Shown piece by piece: positions 17,975 to 25,512 of a DNA stretch of 64,000 nucleotides. The notes below the pieces were generated by a model. That model worked only from the letters and a program-made list of their open reading frames with translations, made no database searches and was not told where the DNA came from. This stretch comes from Clostridiales bacterium UBA6386 (lineage in GTDB: Bacteria > Bacillota > Clostridia > Oscillospirales > Oscillospiraceae), in contig DJQM01000035.1 in assembly GCA_002437585.1 (NCBI GenBank), positions 103,795-167,794 on the forward strand, written 5' to 3'. Positions within the stretch are counted from its first letter, which is position 1. Each line of letters opens with the position of its first letter. Position numbers and translations under genes: made by a program.

Positions 17975-18817
17975 ATGAAAACGGGAGTTGTTGATGTAGG
18001 CGGCGGCCTGCGGGGCATTTACGCCGCAGGCGTTTTGGACTACTGCATGGCGGAGAATATCCATTTTGACCTGGGCATCGGGGTCTCGGCAGGCAGCGCG
18101 AATCTGACCTCCTACTGCGCCGGACAAAAGGGACGCAACTACATTTTCTACACGGATTACGCCTTCCGGAAGGAGTATATGGGCTTTGAGAATTTCCTGT
18201 CCCAGCGATCCTATGTGGATCTGGACTATGTTTACGGCACTCTGAGCCAGGCGGACGGGGAGTACCCGGTGGACTATCCCGCTATCCGGGACAATCCCAT
18301 GGAGTTCTATGTGGTGGCCACGGAGGCCAGAACCGGCCGTCCCAAGTATTTTACCAAGGCGGACATCAAGCAGGACAACTACGACATTATGAAGGCTTCC
18401 TCGTCCATTCCCTTTGTGTGCAAGCCCTATGAGATTGACGGCGTACCCTATTATGACGGAGCTTTGTCCGACCCTGTGCCGGTGGAGAAGGCATTCTCCC
18501 TGGGATGTGACCGGGTGGTGCTTCTGCTGACCAAGCCGGAGCGGCTGCTGCGCACTCCGGGCAAGGACGAAAGGTTAGCCGCCTGCATCCGGCATACCTA
18601 TCCGGCAGCCGCCCGGAGTCTGTGTCTGCGTGCCCAGCGGTACAACGAAAGCGTGGCTCTGGCTCGGCTCCAGGCCCGTCAGGGCAAGGTGCTGATCGTG
18701 GCTCCGGAGGATACCTTCGGCGTAGATACCCTGACCCGGGACAAGGACGCTCTGGATCGGCTCTATCACGCGGGCTACGCCGACGGCGAGAAGATCAAGA
18801 AGTTTTTGGAGAAATAA
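17975..18817 (+). CDS. Patatin-like phospholipase
   Basis: 280 aa. Glycine-rich oxyanion loop GGGLRG near residue 9, nucleophile elbow GVSAG with Ser38, and dyad Asp161 in YYDGALSDP. This is the bacterial RssA/YlbK-like size class. Members hydrolyse acyl esters of phospholipids or lysophospholipids; substrate unknown. No signal peptide, so cytoplasmic or membrane-peripheral. TTTTGGAGG precedes the ATG. Monocistronic, ending in a hairpin shared with hicB. Confidence 0.85.
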   Translation: MKTGVVDVGGGLRGIYAAGVLDYCMAENIHFDLGIGVSAGSANLTSYCAGQKGRNYIFYTDYAFRKEYMGFENFLSQRSYVDLDYVYGTLSQADGEYPVDYPAIRDNPMEFYVVATEARTGRPKYFTKADIKQDNYDIMKASSSIPFVCKPYEIDGVPYYDGALSDPVPVEKAFSLGCDRVVLLLTKPERLLRTPGKDERLAACIRHTYPAAARSLCLRAQRYNESVALARLQARQGKVLIVAPEDTFGVDTLTRDKDALDRLYHAGYADGEKIKKFLEK

Positions 18818-18820
18818 GGG

Positions 18821-18851
18821 AAAAGGAGCTGCTTGCCGCGGCTCCTTTTTG
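18821..18851. terminator. Bidirectional terminator between patatin gene and hicB
   Basis: AAAAGGAGC (18821-18829) pairs with GCTCCTTTT (18841-18849). The A-run and T-run on the two sides suit termination from both directions; the flanking genes are convergent. Confidence 0.7.
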
Positions 18852-18856
18852 CGTCA

Positions 18857-19219
18857 TTATTTTGCCGCGGAGGCATCGTTTTTAGAAAGCAGATACACGC
18901 AGTACTGGTTCATGCTGATGCCCTCCCGCTTGGCGTGTTCCGTCAGGGACTTGTGCAGACTTCTGGGGATTCTCAGCTTGAACTGGCCGGAGTAGCTTTC
19001 TAAGTCGTCCGGCTCCCGGATGGGAACACCGTCCTCCAGGGCGGCTTCCAGCCAGGCCTGCTTGGCATCCCGAGCGTTGGCTACAGCGGCTTCTACCGTT
19101 TCTCCGCAGGTAATGCACCCGGGTAGGTCAGGATAGGACACCACATAGCCGCCCTCGTCAGAATCCTCCACAATTTCCATGCGGTAAGGAAGCTCCAGGT
19201 ATTCATTCAACGTTTTCAT
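18857..19219 (-). CDS. hicB: HicB-family antitoxin
   Basis: 120 aa. The N-terminal partial RNase-H-like fold has the family signature EDSDEGGYVVSYPDLPGC and GETVEAAVANA. The C-terminal ribbon-helix-helix-like part (FKLRIPRSLHKSLTEHAKREG) should bind DNA and autoregulate. The frame is open to 19399, but MKTLNEYLELPYRM at 19219 with GTGAGG upstream is the natural start. Follows hicA by 22 bases in one transcript. Confidence 0.85.
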   Translation of the reverse strand: MKTLNEYLELPYRMEIVEDSDEGGYVVSYPDLPGCITCGETVEAAVANARDAKQAWLEAALEDGVPIREPDDLESYSGQFKLRIPRSLHKSLTEHAKREGISMNQYCVYLLSKNDASAAK

Positions 19220-19241
19220 TGGCAACCTCACTTTCCACAAC

Positions 19242-19457
19242 TTACTTGACCATTTCCACATAAACCCTCTTAATTGGTTCGTGCTTTGGGATGGTGATCG
19301 GCTGACAGCCAGGTTTTCGGAAGGTATAATGGCTGCTGCCGCCTTTGGGCGCGTGCATTTCATAGCCATAGGATTCCAGAACCTTCCGCAGCTCCTCAAA
19401 TCGGAGACCTTTGCTCAGAGAACAAATCCGTTCCAGTAGCTTCTCCCATTTTGACAT
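19242..19457 (-). CDS. hicA: HicA-family mRNA interferase toxin
   Basis: 71 aa double-stranded-RNA-binding-fold ribonuclease. The catalytic histidine is in GGSSHYTFRKPG (H43). Toxin-first order is usual for hicAB. Start at 19457 follows CAGGAGGG; the frame extends upstream without support. Expected to cleave mRNA when HicB is lost. Confidence 0.85.
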   Translation of the reverse strand: MSKWEKLLERICSLSKGLRFEELRKVLESYGYEMHAPKGGSSHYTFRKPGCQPITIPKHEPIKRVYVEMVK

Positions 19458-19478
19458 CCCAATCCCTCCTGTTCCTTT

Positions 19479-19507
19479 ATTATATATGGTATCGCATGTG
19501 GTGTCAA
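19479..19507 (-). promoter_or_regulatory. Consensus promoter of hicAB
   Basis: Minus strand TTGACA, 17-base spacer, TATAAT: a perfect consensus sigma-70-type promoter 21 bases before hicA. Such strength implies repression by HicB or HicAB in normal growth. Confidence 0.8.
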
Positions 19508-19521
19508 GTGTTTTTGCCAAC

Positions 19522-19555
19522 AAAAAGGAGCTGCTTACAGCAGCTCCTTTTTTGG
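19522..19555 (-). terminator. Terminator of the DUF362 gene
   Basis: AAAAAGGAGCTGCT (19522-19535) pairs perfectly with AGCAGCTCCTTTTT (19539-19552) around a 3-base loop. On the minus strand it follows the DUF362 stop and ends in a T-run. It overlaps the hicAB promoter flank and resembles the hairpin at 18821. Confidence 0.8.
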
Positions 19556-19557
19556 AA

Positions 19558-20424
19558 TTATTTCACTTCCACCAGCTCATACTCTCTGCTGCCGAAGCCC
19601 AACGCGGCGGCGGCTTCGATGGTATGCACGCCGTTCCGGCTCTCGACCCGCTCCAGGAAATGGGCCTTGCCCGGATCGTCGCATCCGTAGACCAGGTCGA
19701 TACAGGCCTGGTCGATGGCGATGGGATCGGTGGAGGCCAGCACGCCCATGTCGGCAAGGCAAGGATCCTCGGCCACCTCGCAGCAGTCGCAGTCCACGCT
19801 CATGTTCTTCATGACGTTGATGTAGACCGCGTTTCCCTTGAAAAGCTCCACCACAGAGCTGGCCGCGTCAGCCATGGACTCCAGGAAGGAATCGTGATCA
19901 GCCGTCCAGATCTGCTTGGGATCGCCGGCACCGTGGATATAGGCCTTGCCGAAGGAGGAGGCCACACCGATGGACAGCTGCTTCAGGGCTCCGCCGTAGC
20001 CGCCCATGGGATGCCCCTTGAAGTGGGACAGCACCAGCAGGGAATCATAATTGGCAATATCCTTGCCTACAAAATTCTTGTGGATCACCTTGCCGTTGGG
20101 GATAGGCAGCTCCAGGTCGGGATCCTGGGCGTCCAGCAGGTCAACGGTGAAGTACCGGTTCCAGCCGTGTTCCTCCAGCAGAGCCAGGTGCTTGGCTGTG
20201 GTGTTCCGGGCACCGGGGTAGGCGGTGTTGCACTCGACGACCGTGCCGCCGACATAATCGATGGTCTCCTTCCAGAAGTCCGGACGGAGAAAATTCTGAT
20301 TTCCCTTTTCACCGGAGTGAACCTTCACGGCCACCTTGCCGGGAAGCTCCTTGCCAACCAGCTTGTACAGCCGCAGAACGGCATCCGGGGTGATGTCGCG
20401 GGAAAAATAAACCGTAGATTTCAT
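19558..20424 (-). CDS. DUF362 domain protein
   Basis: 288 aa. Matches the DUF362 family by the KVHSGEKGNQNFLRP start, LSHFKGHPMGGYGGALKQLSIG centre and CGCDDP/STDPIAIDQACIDLVY-type end. Relatives often carry ferredoxin domains; this one lacks a full 4Fe-4S motif but has DCDCC near residue 217, a possible metal site. Biochemical role unknown. ATG at 20424 follows AAGGAGA. Own promoter at 20469. Confidence 0.8.
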   Translation of the reverse strand: MKSTVYFSRDITPDAVLRLYKLVGKELPGKVAVKVHSGEKGNQNFLRPDFWKETIDYVGGTVVECNTAYPGARNTTAKHLALLEEHGWNRYFTVDLLDAQDPDLELPIPNGKVIHKNFVGKDIANYDSLLVLSHFKGHPMGGYGGALKQLSIGVASSFGKAYIHGAGDPKQIWTADHDSFLESMADAASSVVELFKGNAVYINVMKNMSVDCDCCEVAEDPCLADMGVLASTDPIAIDQACIDLVYGCDDPGKAHFLERVESRNGVHTIEAAAALGFGSREYELVEVK

Positions 20425-20468
20425 AGGGTATCTCCTTGCTTTCTGGATTGTGCCGAAGGCACATCCTT

Positions 20469-20497
20469 ATTCTAAACCGAATGGGACAAAATGGCAA
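20469..20497 (-). promoter_or_regulatory. Promoter of the DUF362 gene
   Basis: Minus strand TTGCCA, 17 bases, TAGAAT, in the gap between the rhodanese gene and DUF362, 45 bases before the ATG. Confidence 0.6.
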
Positions 20498-20504
20498 GCA
20501 TTTT

Positions 20505-20834
20505 TTACAGCTCCCCGTATTCCATGCCGTAGGGCCAGCCGTTAAGCCCGCCCAGGTTATAGAGCCTGGTGTAGCCCAGCTCGTCCAGCTTGACGGCGGC
20601 CAGAGCAGCTCGGCGGCCGGTGCGGCAGTAGAGGAGAATGGGCGCGTCCAGGTCGGGCAGAACGTCCAGAATTTCCGCCTCGTCCATAGTCTCCAGATCC
20701 TCCTGGGGCAGGAGAATCGCGCCCGCCGCGTGCTCAATGGTGTATTCCTCCTCGGTGCGCACGTCCACCAGGACGCTGCCCGGGCAGGTATCTAAAATGT
20801 GCTTTCCTTCCTCGAAGGTGATGAATTCTATCAT
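20505..20834 (-). CDS. Rhodanese-like single-domain sulfurtransferase
   Basis: 109 aa rhodanese fold with VLVDVRTEEEY and active-site loop YCRTGRR (Cys70), and the GGLNGWPYG C-terminus. The six-residue loop size suits sulfur rather than phosphate substrates. Likely carries persulfide sulfur in the cytoplasm. AGGAGGA precedes the ATG. 73 bases after the sugar transferase gene start region on the same strand side. Confidence 0.85.
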   Translation of the reverse strand: MIEFITFEEGKHILDTCPGSVLVDVRTEEEYTIEHAAGAILLPQEDLETMDEAEILDVLPDLDAPILLYCRTGRRAALAAVKLDELGYTRLYNLGGLNGWPYGMEYGEL

Positions 20835-20907
20835 GAGAGTTCCTCCTATTTCTGCCTTTTTCTCAAAAGCTTCGGCGGCACCGGGAATCGGTGCCGCCGG
20901 GTAAGAT

Positions 20908-22320
20908 TCAATCGTCCCGATCCATTTCCTTGAGAATTTCGTCGGCCTTCTCCTGGTTTTCCTTGGCCTTGTCGATGCCCTCGGTGCTCTCCTTGCTGAA
21001 CAGAATTCGAATGGTCAGGATCATCAGCTTGACATCCAGCAGGAGGGAATAGTTTTCAATATACATCAGGTCAAGGCGCAGCTTGTCATAGGGGCTGGTG
21101 TTGTACTTGCCGTAGATCTGGGCGTAGCCTGTCAGGCCGCCCCGAACCTTCAGCCGATAGGCAAACTCCGGAATATCCTTGCAGTATTCGTCGGCAATGA
21201 CCTTCCGCTCAGGCCGGGGGCCTACGATGCTCATATCGCCCTTGAGAATGTTGATGAGCTGGGGCAGCTCGTCCAGCCGGAAGGGGCGGATGATTTTGCC
21301 TACCTTGGTAATCCGGGGGTCGTTGTCCGTGGCCAGCACCGGGCCTTCGTACTTTTCCGCGTCCACGATCATGCTGCGGAATTTCAGAATGTCAAATTCC
21401 ACCCCGTTCCGGGTCAGACGCTTCTGGCGGAAGAATACCGGACCCCCGTCCTCCAGCTTGATGGCGGCGGCGATGAGCAGCATCAGCGGGGAGAGAATCA
21501 GCAGAACGATGGCACTGATGACAATATCCATAGCCCGCTTGCAAACCCGCTCGGCAGGGGTCAGTCCCGTGCCCTTGACGAGCAGCAGGGGCGTGTCAAA
21601 GAGGGTGATGTTCCGGGCGCCCCGGAGCATGATGTCCGTGAGCTTGGGGGAGACGTAGGTGCGGACGCGGTAGCGGTAGCAGTATTTGAGCAGATCGTTT
21701 CGCAGCTGGGCAGGCACGTCGTTGAGGATCACCGCGTCGTACTTGGGAATCTCCTTCACGATAGCGTCAAGCCCCTCGTCGGAGGAGATCAGCGCGCTGA
21801 TATTGTACTTATCCTTCCGGGTGTCCATCTTGACCTTCAGCTCCACGCCCCGGCGATGGCCGTAAATGAGAAGCATGTCGTGGGGGGCGTACAGCCGGTG
21901 ATAGAGGCTGGTGTAGACGAAGATCAGGATCACCGCAATGACGATCTGCACCGCTGTCAGAGTCAGCATTGGGGATGGAGGCAGCAGGGCGTTGCCGATC
22001 AGGCACAGCTGCCAATAGGTGATAAAATTCACCAGACACAGGGAAACAACCTGCCCGATCACCAGATCCAGCCGGTGAAGCTGGCCGAACATAGTGCATT
22101 CCGAGTTCAGCAGCAAGGCATACAGCAGAACCCCGTAAATGCCCATCAGCACATATTTCCCTTTGTAGACGAAGTATTCCAGGCCATAGCCGAACTTCCA
22201 GGCAAAGTAATAGGCCAGGGTCAGCAGGATGACCTCCAGCAGGGTTTCCGCCACCCGGACGAAGCCCTTCATATCCTCATAAGCACCGCGGCTTAGCTTT
22301 CTCATTGTCTGTTTGCACAT
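20908..22320 (-). CDS. Initiating sugar transferase (polyprenyl glycosylphosphotransferase)
   Basis: 470 aa. Four N-terminal membrane helices (about 20-145), a nucleotide-fold-like middle (GHRRGVELKVKM...), then the bacterial sugar transferase domain from about residue 262, with a membrane re-entrant helix, EDGGPVFFRQKR, LKFRSM and GDMSIVGPRPE. It transfers a sugar-1-phosphate to undecaprenyl phosphate to start an exopolysaccharide or glycan. The domain is complete, but no polysaccharide cluster surrounds it. The first ATG at 22320 has a poorly spaced ribosome site; M6 or M17 are possible. Confidence 0.85.
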   Translation of the reverse strand: MCKQTMRKLSRGAYEDMKGFVRVAETLLEVILLTLAYYFAWKFGYGLEYFVYKGKYVLMGIYGVLLYALLLNSECTMFGQLHRLDLVIGQVVSLCLVNFITYWQLCLIGNALLPPSPMLTLTAVQIVIAVILIFVYTSLYHRLYAPHDMLLIYGHRRGVELKVKMDTRKDKYNISALISSDEGLDAIVKEIPKYDAVILNDVPAQLRNDLLKYCYRYRVRTYVSPKLTDIMLRGARNITLFDTPLLLVKGTGLTPAERVCKRAMDIVISAIVLLILSPLMLLIAAAIKLEDGGPVFFRQKRLTRNGVEFDILKFRSMIVDAEKYEGPVLATDNDPRITKVGKIIRPFRLDELPQLINILKGDMSIVGPRPERKVIADEYCKDIPEFAYRLKVRGGLTGYAQIYGKYNTSPYDKLRLDLMYIENYSLLLDVKLMILTIRILFSKESTEGIDKAKENQEKADEILKEMDRDD

Positions 22321-22371
22321 CCTTTTTATTTACAGCATCCCCAAATGGGCAAAAAAACCATAATCGTTTGA

Positions 22372-22400
22372 ATTTTACCACAAAACACCAGAAAAAGCAA
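22372..22400 (-). promoter_or_regulatory. Promoter of the sugar transferase gene
   Basis: Minus strand TTGCTT, 17 bases, TAAAAT, about 52 bases before the gene. Confidence 0.6.
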
Positions 22401-22436
22401 GTCACAGCCGGAATTTTCCCAAAAGAGCGGAAAGGT

Positions 22437-22461
22437 GGGGCAGAGCCTTAAGCTCTGCCCC
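22437..22461 (-). terminator. Terminator of mutY-hisK
   Basis: GGGGCAGAGC / GCTCTGCCCC, 10-bp perfect stem directly after the stop of the PHP gene at 22468. The following U-tract is weak. Confidence 0.55.
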
Positions 22462-22467
22462 GAAAAA

Positions 22468-23250
22468 TTACCGATGAAAAATGGGCTTTCTGCCCGCAAA
22501 GGTACACACATATCCGAAAATGCCCTTCAGAAGTTCGCAGGCCTCCCGGGAGTACTGCCCAACCCGGCTGGCGGTATGGGCGTCGGAGCCTACGGTGACG
22601 ATTTCGCCGCCCAGCTCCCGGAACCGGCGGAAGTAATCCTCGGTGGGCAGAAACCCGCCGCAGCGATCCAGGCCGCTGGTGTTCAGCTCCAGACCCTTGC
22701 CACGGCTTGCCAGCACCCGGAGGATTTCATCGATGATTTCCCGATGCTCCGCAAAAGGCACAGGCCGGGGAGCCGGGTGGGCGGCGGTTTTCCCAATGTA
22801 GGTCAGGTGGGCAAGCACGTCAAAGTCATCGTGAATCTGAACGCAGGCCAGGGTCTCCTCCAGACACCGATGCTCCGCCTGCCAGACGGTCTTGCCTTCC
22901 CAGAAATCCTGGAAGTACACGTCCAGCCCGTCCACAAAGTGGATGGAGCCAAGGACGAAGTCGAAGGGTCGCCGCTGTAAATCCTTCCGGAATTGGGCTT
23001 TGTTGTCCCGGGTCATGCCGAATTCCATGCCCCGGCGAATTTTCAGTCCGGGGGCGGACAGATGGTCGTATTCCGCGTTGTACTCGGCGGTGTCGAAGGC
23101 CATGTTCCCCATTTTTCCCCGGGGGTCATAGTCGATGTGGTCAGTGAAGCAGATTTCCTTCAGCCCCGCGTCCAGGGCGGCGCGCACCATTTTCTCGGCC
23201 GGGTCATGGGCGTCGAAGGACACCCGTGAGTGCATGTGGTAGTCGTACAT
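22468..23250 (-). CDS. hisK: PHP-family histidinol-phosphatase (HisJ/HisK type)
   Basis: 260 aa PHP metallophosphatase. Metal-binding stretches: DYHMHSRVSFD at the N-terminus, TDHIDYDPRG, RRGMEFGM, LGSIHFVDG, VLAHLTYIG and VGSDAHTASRVG. Size and motifs fit the monofunctional histidinol-phosphatase of Firmicutes, but related PHP phosphatases with other substrates look similar and no other his gene is nearby. Starts 3 bases after the mutY stop, so co-transcribed. Confidence 0.75.
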   Translation of the reverse strand: MYDYHMHSRVSFDAHDPAEKMVRAALDAGLKEICFTDHIDYDPRGKMGNMAFDTAEYNAEYDHLSAPGLKIRRGMEFGMTRDNKAQFRKDLQRRPFDFVLGSIHFVDGLDVYFQDFWEGKTVWQAEHRCLEETLACVQIHDDFDVLAHLTYIGKTAAHPAPRPVPFAEHREIIDEILRVLASRGKGLELNTSGLDRCGGFLPTEDYFRRFRELGGEIVTVGSDAHTASRVGQYSREACELLKGIFGYVCTFAGRKPIFHR

Positions 23251-23253
23251 TTT

Positions 23254-24291
23254 CTATCTCTCCCAAAATTGGCGGAATGCGGTGGGCAGAGCCGCCTGCG
23301 TGTTGATTTCCTCCGGGGTCATCCACTGAAAGCCGCCGGTTGGGGCTTCCACTTCCAGGTAAATGCCCTTCATATTCCACTGAATGTGGGTAAAAATGTG
23401 GGTTTTCCGGGATTCCCGGAAGAGTTCCCTTGGGTGAAGTCCCTTAGCCCGAAGGACAGTCAGCGCCTCCCCGGTGTCCAGATCGCCGGGCAGATTGGGA
23501 AACTGCCAGAGTCCGGCGAGAAGCCCCCTGTCCGGCCGCTTTTCCAGGGCGAAGCGGCCGTCGCAGCTGAGGATAAAAACCGTCAAATTCTCCGATCTTC
23601 GTCCTTTTTTGGGGGATTTTACCGGCAGAGATTGGGGGTCGCCCTCCAGAAAGGCCAGGCAGAAGGTCTTGCATGGGCAGCCTTCGCAGTCCGGCTTCCG
23701 GTTGGGACCGCAGACCGTGGCACCCAGCTCCATGAGAGCCTGGGTGAAGTCCCCGGCCTGGGGCGGATAAATCCCGGCAAGAAATTCCGTTACGTTCTGT
23801 TTCGTTTCCGGCAGATCAATGGGGGCAGGGTCATTGCGAAGCCGGGAGATCACCCGCAGAACATTCCCGTCCACCGCCGGGGTGGGCTGGTTGAAGGCGA
23901 TGGAGCAGATGGCTCCGGCGGTGTAGGGGCCGATTCCGGGAAGGGAAAGCACCTGAGCGTACTCCCTGGGGAACACGCCGCCGTACTGGTTCACAATCAC
24001 CTGGGCGCATTTTTTCAGGTTCCGCACACGGGAGTAGTAGCCCAGGCCCTCCCAGAGCTTGTGAAGCACCTCGTCGTCACATTCGGCCAGAGACCGGATG
24101 TCCGGCAGGGCGGCCAGGAACCGGCTGTAGTAGCCCTTCACGGCCTCCACCCGGGTCTGCTGGAGCATGATCTCCGAGAGCCAGATGTGGTAGGGCTTCC
24201 GATCCTCTCGCCAGGGAAGCTGGCGGCGGTTCTCCGCGTACCAGGGCAGAAGCACCTGGGGGAGAGCGTCCCAATTTTCATTTTTCGCCAT
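23254..24291 (-). CDS. mutY: A/G-specific adenine glycosylase MutY
   Basis: 345 aa base-excision repair enzyme removing A opposite 8-oxoG. E40 in SEIMLQQTR, HhH LPGIGPYTAGA (117-127), catalytic D141 in VDGNVLR, and the [4Fe-4S] loop with C194, C202, C205, C211 (spacing 7-2-5, common in Clostridia). The C-terminal NUDIX-like domain from about 222 reads 8-oxoG. A promoter TTGACA-18-TAGAAT lies at 24319-24348 on the minus strand. Confidence 0.93.
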   Translation of the reverse strand: MAKNENWDALPQVLLPWYAENRRQLPWREDRKPYHIWLSEIMLQQTRVEAVKGYYSRFLAALPDIRSLAECDDEVLHKLWEGLGYYSRVRNLKKCAQVIVNQYGGVFPREYAQVLSLPGIGPYTAGAICSIAFNQPTPAVDGNVLRVISRLRNDPAPIDLPETKQNVTEFLAGIYPPQAGDFTQALMELGATVCGPNRKPDCEGCPCKTFCLAFLEGDPQSLPVKSPKKGRRSENLTVFILSCDGRFALEKRPDRGLLAGLWQFPNLPGDLDTGEALTVLRAKGLHPRELFRESRKTHIFTHIQWNMKGIYLEVEAPTGGFQWMTPEEINTQAALPTAFRQFWER

Positions 24292-24318
24292 CCGGATGCC
24301 CCCTTTGTTTTATAAGCT

Positions 24319-24348
24319 ATTCTACAATAGTGTGGGGTTTTCTGTCAA
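24319..24348 (-). promoter_or_regulatory. Promoter of mutY-hisK
   Basis: Minus strand TTGACA, 18 bases, TAGAAT, 28 bases before the mutY ATG. Confidence 0.6.
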
Positions 24349-24391
24349 GCAGGGGGGAAATGGAAATTTTTTTGCTTTGCGAAAAAAGTGC

Positions 24392-24420
24392 TTGCATTTT
24401 GCGAAACCATGTGCTATTAT
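24392..24420 (+). promoter_or_regulatory. Promoter of tRNA-Arg
   Basis: TTGCAT, 17 bases, TATTAT, 20 bases before the tRNA 5' end. Confidence 0.6.
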
Positions 24421-24440
24421 ATCTCAGTCGATTGCGACAT

Positions 24441-24517
24441 GCGCCAGTAGCTCAGTTGGATAGAGTGACTGACTACGAATCAGTAGGTCGGGGGTTCGAG
24501 TCCCTTCTGGCGTACCA
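24441..24517 (+). tRNA. tRNA-Arg (anticodon ACG)
   Basis: 77 bases with encoded CCA. Acceptor GCGCCAG pairs with CTGGCGT, D-arm AGCTCAGTTGGATAGAGT, anticodon arm ACTGACTACGAATCAGT with ACG at the loop centre, T-arm GGGGGTTCGAGTCCC. A34 is expected to be edited to inosine and to read CGU, CGC and CGA. Confidence 0.95.
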
Positions 24518-24794
24518 AAAATGCGGATACCCATTTGGGTATCCGCATTTTTGATACTCCAGGCGGGACTCGAAAGGGCGTTAAAAAAACATGCCGCTGG
24601 CATGTTTTTAGCCCGTGGGAGAGTCCCTCCAAGTTCAGACGCATCCCATAGGGATGGGGATGAACTTGGAATACACCGTTTTTGTATAATAAAAGGGACT
24701 CGAAGATGAAAATGCAACAGTCCGGTGGACTGCTGCTTGCCGACGGCTTGACGGCGGCAACACCTTAGTGTAACGAGTCCCTTCTGGCGTACCA
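24497..24794. mobile_element. Attachment-site scar at tRNA-Arg (21-bp direct repeat)
   Basis: The last 21 bases of tRNA-Arg (24497-24517) are repeated exactly at 24774-24794. Such a duplicated tRNA 3' end is what a tRNA-targeting integrase leaves as attL/attR. Only ~256 bases without genes remain between the copies, holding several small hairpins and further pieces of GGGACTCGAA, so the element has been lost or reduced. Confidence 0.7.
24518..24552 (+). terminator. Terminator of tRNA-Arg
   Basis: 15-bp perfect stem AAAATGCGGATACCC / GGGTATCCGCATTTT with a 4-base loop and T-run, immediately after the CCA end. Confidence 0.85.
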
Positions 24795-24849
24795 CGAACG
24801 AAGCCCGGAAACGAAGGTATCCTGGATTTTTTCTGAGTTTTCCGAACTT

Positions 24850-25086
24850 TTAGACGGCTTTTGAAATCTGGCCATTTTGTCGAATCACACTTTTGTCACT
24901 AATAGAAGAAGCATTGACAGCAGCTACCAAATCCTTTTTTGCCTTGAGATGGGTATAGAGTTTTGTGGTCTCTTTATCCACATGTCCGACGATGGCTTCC
25001 ATTGTATCCGCCCACAAGGAGAGTACCGCCCTTCGCTTGAGAGTTTGATAAACCAGAGCATTTGCGGATGTCTGATATTCTTGCAT
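24850..25086 (-). pseudogene. Tyrosine recombinase (integrase) C-terminal remnant
   Basis: 78 codons whose centre reads IVGHVDKETTKLYTHLKAKK, like the end of the catalytic domain of phage and ICE integrases (GH...T..YTH, with the nucleophile tyrosine). The upstream catalytic arginine and HxxR box are not found, and no N-terminal domain is present. It lies just outside the second 21-bp repeat, so it probably belonged to the element once integrated at tRNA-Arg. Confidence 0.55.
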
Positions 25087-25199
25087 TCATTATCATCACC
25101 TCCACGTTGATACTATACAATCACATCAAGTATGATACATCATAGCAGTTCATAAAAATAAGTGCAGTCTTTCGACAAAAGGTGTAAAATTGAGCAGAG

Positions 25200-25385
25200 G
25201 TGATTGAAATATTGCACAATGAAGCCAGAAAACTGCTGATTGAGGCATTGGAGAAAAAGCGCAAGGTACAGGAAGTCGCGGATTGCTATTCGGTAAATCA
25301 GAGCACGGTATATCGTTTGAAAAAGCGTTGGGAAGAAACCGGTTCCTTTGAAACGCGAACATTCCTTCGGGGTTATTCGCGTTAA
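25200..25385 (+). pseudogene. Truncated transposase-like helix-turn-helix (IS630-like)
   Basis: 61 codons from a GTG at 25200. A KRKVQEVADCYSVNQSTVY helix-turn-helix and KKRWEETGSFETR follow the N-terminus of IS630-family transposases, then the frame stops with no DDE domain. Likely the 5' end of a decayed insertion sequence. Confidence 0.5.
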
Positions 25386-25512
25386 TTTATTGAATTGCAA
25401 TAGACACGAAAATTTAATAAATTGGGGATAGCCAAATCGATACTTTTATGTTATAATGCGATTGTCTGTTTTGGCAAGCGTTCCTGACACAGAAAGGGGG
25501 AAATTCCCGGAA

